From Kaistella antarctica (GTDB lineage: Bacteria > Bacteroidota > Bacteroidia > Flavobacteriales > Weeksellaceae), in NCBI RefSeq assembly GCF_900109615.1, contig NZ_FOIX01000002.1, forward strand, positions 248,001-312,000: a stretch of 64,000 nucleotides of DNA, in the 5' to 3' direction. Shown here one piece after another: positions 1 through 9,183 of this stretch. Numbering within the stretch: position 1 is the stretch's first letter; every line of letters begins with the position of its first letter. The notes under the pieces are model-generated. The model ran no database searches, was not told where the DNA came from, and saw only the letters and a program-made list of their open reading frames with translations. The position numbers were made by a program, and so were the translations under genes.

Positions 1-44
1 TGAAATAATTTTTGAAAGAGCATACAAAAATTGATGACGTTAAT

Positions 45-200
45 GTTCTTTTTTTGTTTTATGCCAGTCGTCCTTTAGACAGCAATGGTGAAAAACTGGT
101 TATAATAGAGAAATTGCTGACTTTGCTTTCCCCAATACCGAATCAGAACCACTGGTAATAAATTTTGATGATCATCTATACCAAACATTAATTTAGCATT
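45..200 (+). pseudogene. Possible decayed coding remnant at the left edge
   Basis: No intact gene lies in the first 340 bases. Two overlapping + frames read like protein for 25-35 codons each: one gives YASRPLDSNGEKLVIIEKLL, and the next frame continues with EIADFAFPNTESEPLVINFD before a stop. A single indel would join them. I do not recognise the family. It could be chance in AT-rich DNA. Confidence 0.2.
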
Positions 201-317
201 CATAAGTGGCGAATAATGATTCTCTTTAAAAATAGTTTTTACAAAATGATTGTCGTTGAATAACTACTTTCGGTGTAATTTAAAACAGTTTTCCCGTTCA
301 TTATGGTGTACCAGGAA

Positions 318-346
318 TTGATATATAAATTTTTTAATTAACTTTG
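318..346 (+). promoter_or_regulatory. Flavobacterial promoter for the Cys-rich protein gene
   Basis: TTG at 318-320, an 18-base spacer, then TAACTTTG at 339-346. This is an exact fit to the Bacteroidota consensus TTG-N17-23-TAnnTTTG. Transcription should begin a few bases past 346, so translation cannot begin at the TTG at 344 that lies inside the -7 box. Confidence 0.7.
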
Positions 347-367
347 TACTCATATCCAATAAATCTG

Positions 368-778
368 GTGTCACATTATTACAAAATAATATCATTTTTA
401 TTCGTTTTGGGAATATTCCTGATGCCGGTTTCTTCGTATGCGTGTGCCACCAAAGTAAAAAAAGTGCATAGTACCGAAAAAACGGATATTAAATCTACTG
501 CGACATTTTCTAAAATCGATAATTCCTGCGAAAGCGGAACCTGTGAAGAAAAATGTTGTCACGACGATTCCAAAAATTGTGCTCACAACAGTTGCAATGG
601 AAACTGCAGTTCAACTTCTTGTACAACAGGTGGCTTTACCTTTCTGGGTAATCTGCCATTTTATGGAGTGAAAAATAATTTGCTTTTTTCATTATTAAAA
701 AAAGATAGTTTCCACTATTTAAACTCAGATTATTCTTTCGGATTTCAGTCTATTTGGCAACCGCCGAAAATAGGATAA
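368..778 (+). CDS. Cys-rich exported protein, probably metal-binding
   Basis: Small protein of unknown family. A hydrophobic signal segment (ISFLFVLGIFLMPVSSYA) is followed by a mature region with about nine cysteines, including GTCEEKCCHDD and a run of SC/NC pairs, then a C-terminal hydrophobic stretch and an aromatic tail ending in FQSIWQPPK. The frame is open from a TTG at 344, but that codon sits inside a good -7 promoter box, so I start at the GTG at 368, which puts MSHYYK ahead of the signal segment. No proper lipobox is visible. The position ahead of a copper efflux cluster and the Cys/His richness suggest copper binding at the cell surface. That role is inference. Confidence 0.55.
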   Translation: MSHYYKIISFLFVLGIFLMPVSSYACATKVKKVHSTEKTDIKSTATFSKIDNSCESGTCEEKCCHDDSKNCAHNSCNGNCSSTSCTTGGFTFLGNLPFYGVKNNLLFSLLKKDSFHYLNSDYSFGFQSIWQPPKIG

Positions 779-854
779 ATTTCCTTGTACAGCCGTACGT
801 GCGTTCTTTCGGGAACACCATAATTTCATCTCATATTCTAGTATAGGAAGATAT

Positions 855-990
855 TCAACTATTTATTTTGATAAACTCTTTCATTGTACTATTAAGAGTA
901 ATCTGAAGAAGCATTGCTTCATCATAGGCTGTCATCGAAATCTCAAATCCATCTATCAAACTTTTACGTTGTAACAACCTATTTGTATTT
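855..990 (-). pseudogene. Possible coding remnant in the 779-1094 gap
   Basis: The gap between the Cys-rich gene and the DUF3347 gene has no intact gene. On the minus strand one frame of about 44 codons reads like protein (SLIDGFEISMTAYDEAMLL, then TMKEFIKINS and a stop) but has no start and is closed by a stop upstream. The family is unknown. No clear promoter was seen for the gene at 1095. Confidence 0.2.
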
Positions 991-1094
991 CACCAGATTG
1001 GGTTCGCGAATATGGTCGGCAATTCGTAAAAAGTCGTGATGTGGTCTCTATTAAACTTCATAAACATAAAATTAATTTTTAAAATTCAATCAAA

Positions 1095-1739
1095 ATGAAA
1101 ACACTATTTTCAACAGTATTCGCCGTTTCTGTACTTTTTCTTACCTCTTGTAACGATAAAAAAGAAACCACAACAGAAACCATGATGTCTCCAGACATGC
1201 AAGGGATGAACCATAATAGTTCGGATAGTTCTGATATGCAGAACATGCAATCAATGGGAAACACCGACACTCCTGTTCCAGTAACTAATGCACCTAAAAC
1301 TTCAAAAACAGATTTTTCTAATTTGTTTGCTAATTATCAGCAAATGGCAGACGCTTTATCTTCTGATGACGATAAAAAAGCCGTGACGGTCGCGACCACT
1401 ATGTTGGCTTCTTTAAGTAAAGTAGATAAAACCACAATTCCTGCCGACCAGAAAAAAGAGTATGCGGATCTCGAAGCAGACATGAAAGAGCACGTGGAAC
1501 ATATCAAAGATAATGGAGGAAATATAGAACATCAGCGCGAGCATATGGAAATGCTGAGCAAAGATTTCTATGACCTGGCAAAAACTTTTGGTACAGCGAA
1601 ACCGATCTATAAAATATTCTGTCCAATGTACAACGACAACAAAGGTGCGTATTGGCTAAGTTCTTCGAAAGAGGTGAAAAATCCTTACTACGGTAAAGGA
1701 ATGCTTACCTGTGGCGAAGTACAGGAGGAAATTAAGTAA
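1095..1739 (+). CDS. DUF3347 lipoprotein of the copper cluster
   Basis: Predicted periplasmic-side lipoprotein: signal peptide MKTLFSTVFAVSVLFLTSC with lipobox LTSC at residues 16-19. A Met-rich low-complexity linker follows (PDMQGMNHN, DMQNMQSMG; about residues 30-60), then a helical DUF3347 domain from about residue 70. The C-terminus has the family signature CPMYNDNKGAYW, NPYYGKGML and a final CG. DUF3347 proteins are usually found with Cus-type efflux genes. The Met clusters suggest Cu(I) binding. It ends 14 bases before cusA and is likely co-transcribed with it. A shorter paralogue lies at 10008. Confidence 0.8.
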   Translation: MKTLFSTVFAVSVLFLTSCNDKKETTTETMMSPDMQGMNHNSSDSSDMQNMQSMGNTDTPVPVTNAPKTSKTDFSNLFANYQQMADALSSDDDKKAVTVATTMLASLSKVDKTTIPADQKKEYADLEADMKEHVEHIKDNGGNIEHQREHMEMLSKDFYDLAKTFGTAKPIYKIFCPMYNDNKGAYWLSSSKEVKNPYYGKGMLTCGEVQEEIK

Positions 1740-1753
1740 AATGCTACAGGATT

Positions 1754-3037
1754 ATGATTCAAAATTTAATAAGATTATCTCTTAAAAACAGATACTTTGT
1801 ACTGCTGATTGCCGCAGGTCTGTTTATCTGGGGTATTTTTGCCGTTCGAAATAATCCGATTGATGCGATTCCTGATTTGAGTGAAAATCAGGTAATCGTT
1901 TTCACCGAGTGGATGGGAAGAAGTCCGCAGATCATCGAAGATCAGGTTACTTTTCCTTTGGTCAGCAATCTGCAGGGGATTCCAAAAATTAAAAACATCC
2001 GGGCGTCCTCCATGTTTGGGATGAGTTTCGTGTACGTTATTTTCGATGATGATGTCGATATTTATTGGGCAAGAACCCGAGTGATGGAAAGGCTCAACTA
2101 CGCACAGCGATTACTTCCGCAGGATGTTACCCCAACCCTTGGACCCGACGGAACTGGCGTAGGTCATGTTTACTGGTATCATTTAGACGCACCAGATATG
2201 GATCTCGGAGATCAGCGTGCTTTACAGGATTGGTATATCAAATTTGCTCTTCAAACAGTGCCGGGCGTTTCAGAAGTCGCCTCTTTTGGTGGATTTGAAA
2301 AACAGTATCAACTGGTGATTGATCCAGTGAAATTGCAGTATTACAATATTTCCTTATTAGACGTGATGAAGGCCGTGAAAACCAATAACAATGACGTCGG
2401 CGGTCGGAAATTCGAGATGGCAGATATGGCCTATATCATTCGTGGTCTTGGTTACATTAAAAATATTGAAGATATCGAAAGCATTTCCGTGGGCAATAAT
2501 CAGGGTATTCCAGTTCGTGTGAAAGATGTTGCCTCCGTTCAAATGGGTGGCGATCTGCGGACGGGTATTTTTGATGTTGACGGCAAAGGCGAAGTAGTGG
2601 GTGGAATTATCGTCGCACGCTATGGTGAGAATGCTGATAAAGTCATTAATGATGTTAAGGAGAAAATGAAAGAGGTGGAAAAAGGTCTGCCAGAAGGGGT
2701 TACTCTAAAAACATCTTACGATCGAAGCACGCTTATAGAAGCAGCAATTGATAATATTAAAACCAAATTGGTTGAAGAAATGATTGTAGTAGCGATTATT
2801 GTTATTGTTTTTCTTTTCCACTGGCGCAGTGCGTTTAGTATTATTATTCAAATTCCGATCACTATTGCTATTGCGTTCATTTTGCTCAATGCTTTCGGAC
2901 TTTCCTCCAATATCATGTCACTTACGGGAATTGCCTTAGCAATTGGGGTGATCGTAGATAACGGAATTATCATGTCTGAAAATGCCTACAAAAATCTGTC
3001 GGATTGGCAGAATCATAACCAAAACAAAAACTCCTAA
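1754..3037 (+). CDS. cusA: CusA/CzcA-type RND metal efflux pump, N-terminal part
   Basis: First 427 residues of an inner-membrane heavy-metal/proton RND antiporter of about 1,080 residues. TM1 begins near residue 14, followed by the porter domain (NPIDAIPDLSENQVIV, WMGRSPQIIEDQVTFPLVSN) and the first TM bundle, including the proton-relay helix GIALAIGVIVDNGIIM with its conserved Asp. The frame then runs to NLSDWQNHNQNKNS and stops. The remainder of the protein continues in the -1 frame from 3040. The break lies in the cytoplasmic loop after TM4, beside an A-rich tract, which suggests loss of one base or a sequencing error. Alone this half lacks the second TM bundle. Confidence 0.85.
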   Translation: MIQNLIRLSLKNRYFVLLIAAGLFIWGIFAVRNNPIDAIPDLSENQVIVFTEWMGRSPQIIEDQVTFPLVSNLQGIPKIKNIRASSMFGMSFVYVIFDDDVDIYWARTRVMERLNYAQRLLPQDVTPTLGPDGTGVGHVYWYHLDAPDMDLGDQRALQDWYIKFALQTVPGVSEVASFGGFEKQYQLVIDPVKLQYYNISLLDVMKAVKTNNNDVGGRKFEMADMAYIIRGLGYIKNIEDIESISVGNNQGIPVRVKDVASVQMGGDLRTGIFDVDGKGEVVGGIIVARYGENADKVINDVKEKMKEVEKGLPEGVTLKTSYDRSTLIEAAIDNIKTKLVEEMIVVAIIVIVFLFHWRSAFSIIIQIPITIAIAFILLNAFGLSSNIMSLTGIALAIGVIVDNGIIMSENAYKNLSDWQNHNQNKNS

Positions 3038-3039
3038 TC

Positions 3040-4998
3040 ATGAAGACCGATTGGTTTAAAAATATATTCCGGAAAAAAAGCGAAAAGCCGGATCGTTATA
3101 AAAAAATCCCCGAAGATATTCGGATGAGTATCATTGAGAAATCGTGCAAACAAGTATCAAGAGGAGTATTTTTTTCTACAGTGATTATTGTGGTTTCATT
3201 TCTCCCTGTATTTATGCTGACGGGACAAGAAGGAAAATTGTTCCATCCACTGGCTTATACGAAGACTTTCATCCTCATCGTTGATGCGTTTTTGGTCCTA
3301 ACTTTGGCGCCAGTGCTCATTTCTTTTTTTATGAAAGGAAAGTTCAAAGATGACAACACAAACCCGATTAATAGAGGTTTGGAAAGGTTTTACGAACCTT
3401 TGATCAGATGGTGTATAAAATGGAGAAAAACAACGCTGGGCATCAATATTCTTGCACTGGTTATCAGTATTCCGATGATGCTCAATCTCGGTCGGGAATT
3501 TATGCCGCCTTTAGATGAAGGTTCCATTCTTTTTATGCCGGTAACGCTGCCCGATATTTCGAACTCGGAAGCCAAAAGATTATTACAGGTTCAGGATAAA
3601 ATTATTAAAAGTGTTCCAGAGGTTGATCACGTTTTAGGGAAAGCCGGGAGAGCAAATACGGCTACCGATAATTCTCCGATCTCTATGATTGAAACCATTA
3701 TTCTTTTGAAACCTCAAAATGAATGGCGGGATGGAACAACCAAAGAAGGCTTGATTAATGAATTGAATGCGAAACTTCAGATTCCGGGCGTGACGAACGG
3801 CTGGACCATGCCAATTGTCAATCGGATCAATATGCTTTCCACCGGAATTAGAACTGATGTTGGTGTTAAAGTGTATGGTGAAAATTTAGACAGTATTTAT
3901 GCCTTGTCTCAACAAATTAAAAATGAATTGGTTGGAATTGATGGTATCAAAGACATGTTCGTCGAACCAATTACTGGTGGTAAATACATCGATATTGAAG
4001 TGAAAAGAGAGGAGATCGGCAGGTATGGTTTAAGTGTAGATGATGTTAATGCCGTCGTAGAAAGCGCTTTGGGTGGAATGAAACTCACCACAACCATCGA
4101 AGGAAGACAACGTTTTTCCGTGAATGCACGTTACGGTCAGGACTTTCGGAATAATATCGAATCGCTCCGCAGATTGCCTTTGCAGACCATGAAATTTGGG
4201 TCCATTCCTTTAAGTAGCGTCGCAGATATCCAACTCTCAGAAGGTCCTCCCATGATTAATTCAGAAAACGCCATGTTGCGTGGTGCTGTTTTATTCAATG
4301 TTCGCGACCGGGATTTAGGAAGTACCGTAGAAGAAGCCAAGAAAAGGATCGATACCAAAATGGCGAAAATGCCAAAAGGATATTACGTCGAATGGAGCGG
4401 TCAATACGAGAATCTTATCCGCGGTGAGCAAACTTTGAAAATGATCATGCCACTGGTTCTGATCGTGATTTTCCTCTCCATGTATTTTGCCTTTAATTCT
4501 TATCGCGAAGCCTTTTTCAATCTGATCAGTATTCCGTTTGCCTTAATCGGCGGAGTTTTTATGATTTCGATTTGGGGCGTAAATCTTTCTGTCGCTGTTG
4601 CCGTCGGATTTATCGCACTTTTCGGGCTCGCCGTAGAAACGGGAATTGTGATGGTCATTTACCTCAACGATGCCATGGTGCAATTGGTGGCTAAAAATGG
4701 AAATTCGCGGGAAACCATCACCGACGAAGAATTGCGTGAGTACGTTATTTTCGGTGCGGCGAAAAGGTTGCGACCAAAAATAATGACCGTTTGTGTAACC
4801 TTATTTGGATTAGTCCCGATTCTCTGGAGTCATGGTGTTGGTAGCGATATGATGAAACCAATTGTTTTGCCTATGGTAGGTGGCGTTTTCACCTCTGCTA
4901 TTCATATTCTTTTGGTAACGCCGATCATTTTTTTAATGCAGAAAGAATGGGAATTGAATAAACTGGGGAAAATAGATGTGCTTGATGCTTCCCATTAA
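3040..4998 (+). CDS. cusA: CusA/CzcA-type RND metal efflux pump, C-terminal part
   Basis: The remaining 652 residues of the pump, starting at an ATG two bases after the stop of the first part. It opens inside the cytoplasmic loop (KIPEDIRMSIIEKSCKQVSRG), then has TM5-6 (FLPVFMLTGQEGKLFHPL), the second porter domain (LGREFMPPLDEGSILFMP), and TM7-12 with GLAVETGIVMVIYLNDA and RLRPKIMTV. Those motifs carry the conserved Glu and Lys of the proton relay, while the matching Asp is in the first part. It ends with KLGKIDVLDASH and has no fused TolC domain; the separate TolC gene follows. It may be translated by stop-start coupling, but function would need both halves to assemble. Confidence 0.85.
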   Translation: MKTDWFKNIFRKKSEKPDRYKKIPEDIRMSIIEKSCKQVSRGVFFSTVIIVVSFLPVFMLTGQEGKLFHPLAYTKTFILIVDAFLVLTLAPVLISFFMKGKFKDDNTNPINRGLERFYEPLIRWCIKWRKTTLGINILALVISIPMMLNLGREFMPPLDEGSILFMPVTLPDISNSEAKRLLQVQDKIIKSVPEVDHVLGKAGRANTATDNSPISMIETIILLKPQNEWRDGTTKEGLINELNAKLQIPGVTNGWTMPIVNRINMLSTGIRTDVGVKVYGENLDSIYALSQQIKNELVGIDGIKDMFVEPITGGKYIDIEVKREEIGRYGLSVDDVNAVVESALGGMKLTTTIEGRQRFSVNARYGQDFRNNIESLRRLPLQTMKFGSIPLSSVADIQLSEGPPMINSENAMLRGAVLFNVRDRDLGSTVEEAKKRIDTKMAKMPKGYYVEWSGQYENLIRGEQTLKMIMPLVLIVIFLSMYFAFNSYREAFFNLISIPFALIGGVFMISIWGVNLSVAVAVGFIALFGLAVETGIVMVIYLNDAMVQLVAKNGNSRETITDEELREYVIFGAAKRLRPKIMTVCVTLFGLVPILWSHGVGSDMMKPIVLPMVGGVFTSAIHILLVTPIIFLMQKEWELNKLGKIDVLDASH

Positions 4999-5017
4999 AA
5001 CTTTAATGATAATTAAA

Positions 5018-6265
5018 ATGAAGAAAATAACACTCCTACTCATAATTTCAATTTTTTCTGGCAAAATGGGAGCACAGCAAATGCCTTTGTCTGAAATTTT
5101 AGACAGTATTGCCGCGAACAATCCGGTGGTAAAAATGTATGATGCAGAAGTAAGATCAATGGATGCAGCCGCCAAAGGTTCCAGAAGTTGGATGCCGCCG
5201 ACGGTTGGTGCAGGTATGTTAATGACGCCTTACAATCCACAACGGTGGAGCAGAGATGGCGATATGCTGGGAATGGGCTCTTTTGCAGTTTCGGTAGAAC
5301 AGATGATCCCGAATAAAAAGAAACTCGATGCCAATGAAAATCTAATGCTTGCGATGTCATCTGTTGAAAGAGAAAAATTGTCTGCCACTTTGAATGAAAA
5401 TTTTCAGGATGCCAAAAAATTGTACTACGACTGGATCGTTTTGGACAAGAAAATAAAAGTGGTTAAGGATAATAAAAATATGCTCGACTTCATGATTCGC
5501 AATGCAGAAATTCGGTATAAAAACGGACTCGGAAAAATTTCCGCCTACTATAAAGCCAAAGCAGCCCTCGGTTCAGCCGATAATATGCAACTCATGTATG
5601 ATAATGATATCAAGGTGAAAAGAATCCGCTTGAATGCTTTGATGGGAAGAAACGCAATGGAAGACCTGGAAGTGCAGCCTGATTTTACTTTAAATGAATA
5701 TGGACTGGAACTCTTGGATCCAGAACTTTTTTATCAAAACAGAAGCGACCTGCGTGGTATTGACAAAGAAATTAATATTTCCAAATTGAAACAGAATCTG
5801 GAAAAACAAAATGTGCGACCCGAATTTGGCGTAAAATTCGAAAACATGTTCGGATTTGGAGGAAAGCCTATGGAGTTTACATTGATGGTGATGGCGAAAA
5901 TTCCGCTGGTTCCGTGGGCTAGAAAAATGTACGACGCCAATATCGCAAGTCTACAGATCAAAGAACAAGCGCTGCTTGCCAAAAAAGCAGTGATGGTGAA
6001 TGAATACAGCGGTCGAGGTTATGGTATGCGCAACGAATTGGAACTGAATAAAAAACAGATTCAATTGTATGAAAATACCATTATTCCGGCTTTGAAAAAT
6101 AATTACAAATTAATGCAGTTGGGCTACGAGCAAAATACAGAGGATCTTTTCACGCTTTATGACGCCTGGGAAAAACTCAACACCACACAGTTAGAATACT
6201 TTGATATTCTGACAAAAGCGCTCCAGGCTCAAACCGAATTAGACCGTTTACTTGAAAGAAGATGA
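5018..6265 (+). CDS. TolC-family outer membrane efflux protein
   Basis: Outer-membrane channel partner of the RND pump, about 415 residues. The start chosen is the ATG at 5018, which gives the signal peptide MKKITLLLIISIFSGKMGAQ; the upstream in-frame ATG at 4976 lies inside cusA and would spoil the signal. The mature part begins with MPLSEILDSIAANNPVVKM, typical of the TolC helical repeat, and has long alternating helices to the end (DILTKALQAQTELDRLLE). It starts 19 bases after cusA and overlaps the next gene by 4 bases (ATGA), so the pump, channel and adaptor form one operon. Confidence 0.85.
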   Translation: MKKITLLLIISIFSGKMGAQQMPLSEILDSIAANNPVVKMYDAEVRSMDAAAKGSRSWMPPTVGAGMLMTPYNPQRWSRDGDMLGMGSFAVSVEQMIPNKKKLDANENLMLAMSSVEREKLSATLNENFQDAKKLYYDWIVLDKKIKVVKDNKNMLDFMIRNAEIRYKNGLGKISAYYKAKAALGSADNMQLMYDNDIKVKRIRLNALMGRNAMEDLEVQPDFTLNEYGLELLDPELFYQNRSDLRGIDKEINISKLKQNLEKQNVRPEFGVKFENMFGFGGKPMEFTLMVMAKIPLVPWARKMYDANIASLQIKEQALLAKKAVMVNEYSGRGYGMRNELELNKKQIQLYENTIIPALKNNYKLMQLGYEQNTEDLFTLYDAWEKLNTTQLEYFDILTKALQAQTELDRLLERR

Positions 6266-7500
6266 AAAAACTAATACTATTCACGGTGATGCTGTTCACT
6301 TTATCAGCGTGTGAAAAATTAAAGTTCTGGGAAGACACCAATTCGCAAGCAGCAGAATTGCATACTTATACGTGCCCGATGCATCCTGAAATAAATTCGG
6401 ATAAACCTGGGCAGTGCCCGAAATGCGGAATGGATCTGGTGCTGAAAGATGTGCCTGCCGAAAAAGAACAAGGCATTAAACTGGAAGACCTTTTACAGCC
6501 TACCAATAATTATGTGGTTTCTCAGTTGCCCGTTATTCGTTTAGCGAAGGAAAATATTCCAACCACCGTCGCGGCTTTAGGAATTGTAGATTACGACACG
6601 CGGCAGATCGGAACTATTTCTTCCCGTATTGCCGGAAGGATCGAGAAACTATACGTCAGGTATAAATTCCAGAAAGTTTCCAAAGGTCAACGTATTTTAG
6701 ATATTTACAGCCCGGAACTTCTTACAGCACAGCAAAATCATTTGTTCCTGTTGAAAAATGATCGATCGAACTCAATGATGATTAATGCCTCCCGTCAAAA
6801 ATTATTGCTTTTGGGAATGCCGTCTTCTCAGATTCAGAGCATCAGCAGGAAAGGTAAACCAGATCTGAGTGTTCCTGTCTTTAGTAATTACAGTGGATAT
6901 ATACAGGCAGCCGGAGGAATGACGAATTCATCTCAACCAGATGATGTGATGCAGGCGAGTTCAGTTACGGCAGAATTACCGCTCAAAGAAGGCATGTATC
7001 TGCAAAAAGGAGAAAATATTTTCACCGTGTACAATCCCAGCCGAAGTTGGGCGCTGCTCAATATTTTTGCCGAAGATATTGCTTTGGTGAGCAAAGGACA
7101 GTCGGTTGCAGTTATTCCTCAAAATGATCCTTCGAGTCGGTTTAAAGGAACTGTTGATTTTATTGAACCCTTTTTTCGCCCCGAAAGTAAAACGGTTACC
7201 GCACGAGTTTATTTTGACAATAGCGTAGCAAAAATACCGATCGGTACTCAGGTTAACGCCGAAATTGCAAGTCATTCCAAAGTAGCCGACTGGCTTCCAA
7301 AAACAGCCGTAGTTTCTTTGGGTATGGATAAAATTGTCTTTAAAAAAGCACCTGGTGGTTTCACGGCACACAAAGTTGGAACTGGCGCTATTGTTAAAGA
7401 TAAAATTGAAATTACAAGCGGGCTAAAACCCGAAGATGAAGTTGCAGAAAATGGCCAATACCTTATGGATAGCGAAAGTTTCATTAAAGTAACTCAATAA
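6262..7500 (+). CDS. CusB-like RND periplasmic adaptor with HMBD
   Basis: Membrane-fusion lipoprotein joining the RND pump to the TolC channel. Lipobox SAC at residues 15-17. Residues 36-60 form a heavy-metal-binding domain (YTCPMHPEI, then CPKCGMDL). The barrel-sandwich and lipoyl-like part follows (GRIEKLYVRYKFQKVSKGQ) and a beta-barrel/membrane-proximal part ends the protein. It overlaps the TolC stop by 4 bases. This is the first of two adaptor paralogues in tandem. The pair could form mixed hexamers or serve different pumps; the sequence does not decide. Confidence 0.87.
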   Translation: MKKLILFTVMLFTLSACEKLKFWEDTNSQAAELHTYTCPMHPEINSDKPGQCPKCGMDLVLKDVPAEKEQGIKLEDLLQPTNNYVVSQLPVIRLAKENIPTTVAALGIVDYDTRQIGTISSRIAGRIEKLYVRYKFQKVSKGQRILDIYSPELLTAQQNHLFLLKNDRSNSMMINASRQKLLLLGMPSSQIQSISRKGKPDLSVPVFSNYSGYIQAAGGMTNSSQPDDVMQASSVTAELPLKEGMYLQKGENIFTVYNPSRSWALLNIFAEDIALVSKGQSVAVIPQNDPSSRFKGTVDFIEPFFRPESKTVTARVYFDNSVAKIPIGTQVNAEIASHSKVADWLPKTAVVSLGMDKIVFKKAPGGFTAHKVGTGAIVKDKIEITSGLKPEDEVAENGQYLMDSESFIKVTQ

Positions 7501-7512
7501 AAAAAGGAAGAA

Positions 7513-8709
7513 ATGAAATATAATATTTTAATAATGGCGCTTTTAATTTTTCTTTTTTCCTGTAAAAAAGAAGAAGATCCACACGCGAACCACGATATCT
7601 ATTACACCTGTTCCATGCATCCACAAATTGTGGCAGATAAACCAGGAAAATGTCCTATTTGTCACATGGATCTGGTGCCTGTGGAAAAGAAAAAAAATGC
7701 AGACCCGAACGCTCTTGTTCTGAATGATGAACAGATAAAATTGGGCAATATAAAAACGATGAGTCTCGCTAATGATGACCTTTCGGACAAACTGACGCTC
7801 ACCGGAACCCTTAATTTTGATCAGTATAAAATGCATTCCGTCAGTTCCCGCGTCATGGGCAGAGTGGAAAAATTGTATTACAAAAATATTGGAGAATACG
7901 TTCCGCAAGGTTCACCATTAATTGAAATTTACAGTGAAGAACTGAATAATTCAAAGCAGGAATATCTTTTGGCTTTAGAGCGTCAACATCTTTTTAAAGG
8001 AAATACCTCCATCGATTTTGATCAGTTGCTCCAAAGTTCTCGCAATAAACTTTCGTTGTGGGGAATGACTAAAGGTCAGATCAGCCAGTTGGAAAGAACC
8101 CGAAAAGCACCGCTGACCACAACAGTTTTCAGCACTGGCTCTGGATATATCACGGATTTAAATATTTCAGAAGGTGCCTATGTTTCAGAAGGAGGAACGA
8201 TTTTAACGCTCGCCGATCTTTCTACGCTTTGGGCTGAGGCACAGGTGTATTCGTCCCAAATGGCATTAATCCATCGGGATACGAAAGTCACTGTTTCAAT
8301 TCCTGATCTGGACAATTTGAAAATTGACGGAACAATCGATTTTACCAATCCTGAAATTAATTCCGCCAGCAGGATCAATCTGGTGCGGGTCTCTATTCCT
8401 AATAAAGACAAATTGCTGAAACCCGGCATGCCTGTTTATGTTTTGGTAGAAAACGAATCTCGTAAAACGCTCACCTTACCAACTGATGCGGTCATTCGTG
8501 ATGGAAAAATGGCGACGGTTTGGGTAAAAACCGCAAAAAACACTTTCGTCAATAAAATGGTGAAAACTGGCTTGGAAACCGATGACCGTATTGAAATTTT
8601 GTCGGGAATAAAAGAGGATGATGAAGTGGTGGTTTCAGGAACTTATCTGCTCAACAGCGAATATATTTTCCAAAAAGGCGCTGATCCGATGGCAGGTCAT
8701 GAGATGTAG
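7513..8709 (+). CDS. CusB-like RND periplasmic adaptor with HMBD, second copy
   Basis: Second adaptor, 398 residues, lipoprotein (MKYNILIMALLIFLFSC, Cys 17). Its metal-binding domain at residues 30-55 reads YTCSMHPQI then CPICHMDLVP, with His in place of the usual Gly after the second Cys pair. The adaptor core shows SRVMGRVEKLYYKNIGEYV and ends with DDEVVVSGTYLLNSEY. It ends DPMAGHEM, a possible extra metal ligand. It lies 12 bases after the first adaptor. Similarity between the two suggests an old duplication. Confidence 0.87.
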   Translation: MKYNILIMALLIFLFSCKKEEDPHANHDIYYTCSMHPQIVADKPGKCPICHMDLVPVEKKKNADPNALVLNDEQIKLGNIKTMSLANDDLSDKLTLTGTLNFDQYKMHSVSSRVMGRVEKLYYKNIGEYVPQGSPLIEIYSEELNNSKQEYLLALERQHLFKGNTSIDFDQLLQSSRNKLSLWGMTKGQISQLERTRKAPLTTTVFSTGSGYITDLNISEGAYVSEGGTILTLADLSTLWAEAQVYSSQMALIHRDTKVTVSIPDLDNLKIDGTIDFTNPEINSASRINLVRVSIPNKDKLLKPGMPVYVLVENESRKTLTLPTDAVIRDGKMATVWVKTAKNTFVNKMVKTGLETDDRIEILSGIKEDDEVVVSGTYLLNSEYIFQKGADPMAGHEM

Positions 8710-8739
8710 ATGGTGTTACAGAATATAGAATATTAAAAA

Positions 8740-9180
8740 ATGAAAAAACTTTTGATTATATTCATTTCAGCAGTCATTCTGATTTTAGTCGTGCAGGTTA
8801 TTCCTGTGCACAGAAATGAATCGCCAATTCCTGGAGGTAAGAGTTTTGTAAACCAATTTAATGTTCCTAATAACGTCAACCGAATCCTGGAGAGATCCTG
8901 TTACGATTGTCACAGCAACCAGACCAATTATCCTTGGTATGGAAACATTCAACCTACTGCCTTACTCTTAGATAATCATATTTCGGAGGGTAAAAAGAAA
9001 CTTAATTTTGATGAATTTCAGGACTATGGCAAACGGAGACTCCGTACTAAATATACCGAAATAGTAAAACAGATCGAGCAAGACAAAATGCCTATAACCT
9101 CTTATCTCTGGCTTCATCCTGAGGCTCGAATTTCGGAGACGGAGAAAAAATTATTGATCCAATACTTTCAAATACAATAA
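8740..9180 (+). CDS. Haem-binding-domain (cytochrome-c-like) membrane-anchored protein
   Basis: 146 residues: an N-terminal hydrophobic anchor or uncleaved signal (residues 4-20) and then a periplasmic domain with one c-type haem motif SCYDCHSN (Cys54, Cys57, His58), followed by YPWYGNIQP and a helical segment ending in the Met-containing QDKMPITSY. This matches the Bacteroidota haem-binding domain family (Pfam Haem_bd). Its place between efflux adaptors and the regulator hints at a redox role in copper handling, which is inference. A paralogue sits at 33508. Confidence 0.8.
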   Translation: MKKLLIIFISAVILILVVQVIPVHRNESPIPGGKSFVNQFNVPNNVNRILERSCYDCHSNQTNYPWYGNIQPTALLLDNHISEGKKKLNFDEFQDYGKRRLRTKYTEIVKQIEQDKMPITSYLWLHPEARISETEKKLLIQYFQIQ

Positions 9181-9183
9181 GCG

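Noticed and set aside
3015..3045. Programmed -1 frameshift in cusA
   Set aside because: The tract reads C AAA AAC, not a canonical X XXY YYZ heptamer, and no downstream stimulatory hairpin was seen. Kept only as one option in the finding.
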